A stretch of DNA of 15,369 bases from Crocinitomix sp. (GTDB lineage: Bacteria; Bacteroidota; Bacteroidia; Flavobacteriales_D; Crocinitomicaceae): assembly GCA_020849935.1 (NCBI GenBank), contig JADZFJ010000565.1, forward strand, positions 1 through 15,369, in the 5' to 3' direction. Below are positions 15,218-15,369 of this stretch, one piece after another (positions within the stretch are counted from its first letter, which is position 1; each line of letters starts with the position of its first letter). The notes below the pieces were generated by a model. It saw nothing but the letters and a program-made list of their open reading frames with translations, ran no database searches and was not told the DNA's origin. The translations under genes and the position numbers were made by a program.

Positions 15218-15369
15218 ATGAATAAATTCTTCCGGTTTTTTAAGAGTAAGCGATTTTTACTCCATTTAGGCGCTGTTGTGCTAATCTGGATTGTCATTAT
15301 AGTGGCTGAAAGTATTTATCTTAAAAGTTCTACCAATTTTGGAGAAAAAGTTGAAGTACCTACTTTTTA
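15218..15369 (+). CDS. PASTA-domain membrane protein, 5' part
   Basis: Only the first 50 codons are present; the frame is open at the right edge. The start MNKFFRFFKSKRF is basic and is followed by one hydrophobic helix (about 14-30, LLHLGAVVLIWIVIIVA), then STNFGEKVEVPTF. In Bacteroidota this layout, a short basic cytoplasmic head, one membrane helix and then (G)E(K/x)VEVP, is typical of the small PASTA-repeat proteins, where the VEVP opens the first PASTA domain. PASTA domains bind peptidoglycan or beta-lactams in other bacteria; here they would face the periplasm. The PASTA domain itself is beyond the window, so the call rests on the N-terminal pattern. The frame was read by hand and has no stop. 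Confidence 0.65.
   Translation, partial: MNKFFRFFKSKRFLLHLGAVVLIWIVIIVAESIYLKSSTNFGEKVEVPTF

Overview
The window looks like a chromosomal segment of a Bacteroidota bacterium, most likely order Flavobacteriales. The reasons are AT-rich DNA, a GldA gliding-motility ATPase, a secreted metalloprotease ending in a type IX secretion (T9SS) sorting domain, several signal peptides ending just before Gln, weak Shine-Dalgarno sites, and -7 promoter boxes of the Bacteroidota form TAnnTTTG. A family-level placement cannot be made from the sequence alone. Most of the segment reads as core or housekeeping DNA; no insertion sequence, prophage gene, CRISPR array, tRNA or rRNA was seen.

Left part (1-3488): the C-terminal end of an extended short-chain dehydrogenase/reductase on the + strand converges on a minus-strand cell-envelope cluster, and the two sides share a strong bidirectional terminator. 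The cluster, in transcription order, is a small secreted protein with nine GxxNN pentapeptides, an LpoB-type lipoprotein (activator of a peptidoglycan synthase), and a COG3014-type TPR lipoprotein. A terminator hairpin sits between the last two. A 394-base AT-rich regulatory gap with AAACGTTT palindromes follows.

Middle (3489-9437): imidazolonepropionase (hutI) is followed by a 55-residue two-helix membrane protein overlapping it by 4 bases. Next come a MarC-family membrane protein and gldA. On the opposite strand are the M6-like T9SS cargo protease, whose stop codon overlaps that of gldA, and an FtsE-like ABC ATPase. The gap between ftsE and the next gene carries a visibly GC-rich, highly foldable element (about 9117-9270) that no coding feature explains. 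It is probably a dispersed repeat or structured non-coding RNA.

Right part (9438-15369): a 1031-residue secreted TPR-array protein overlaps by 11 bases a 563-residue outer-membrane beta-barrel protein. This looks like an uncharacterised two-gene envelope system. It is followed by a secreted, propeller-like hypothetical protein and by the start of a membrane-anchored PASTA-domain protein cut by the window edge.

The common theme is the envelope: peptidoglycan synthesis (LpoB, PASTA), division (FtsE), gliding and secretion (GldA, T9SS cargo) and an outer-membrane TPR/barrel pair. The best candidates for something undescribed are the GC-rich structured element, the TPR/barrel pair, the GxxNN-repeat protein beside lpoB, and the tiny membrane protein coupled to hutI.
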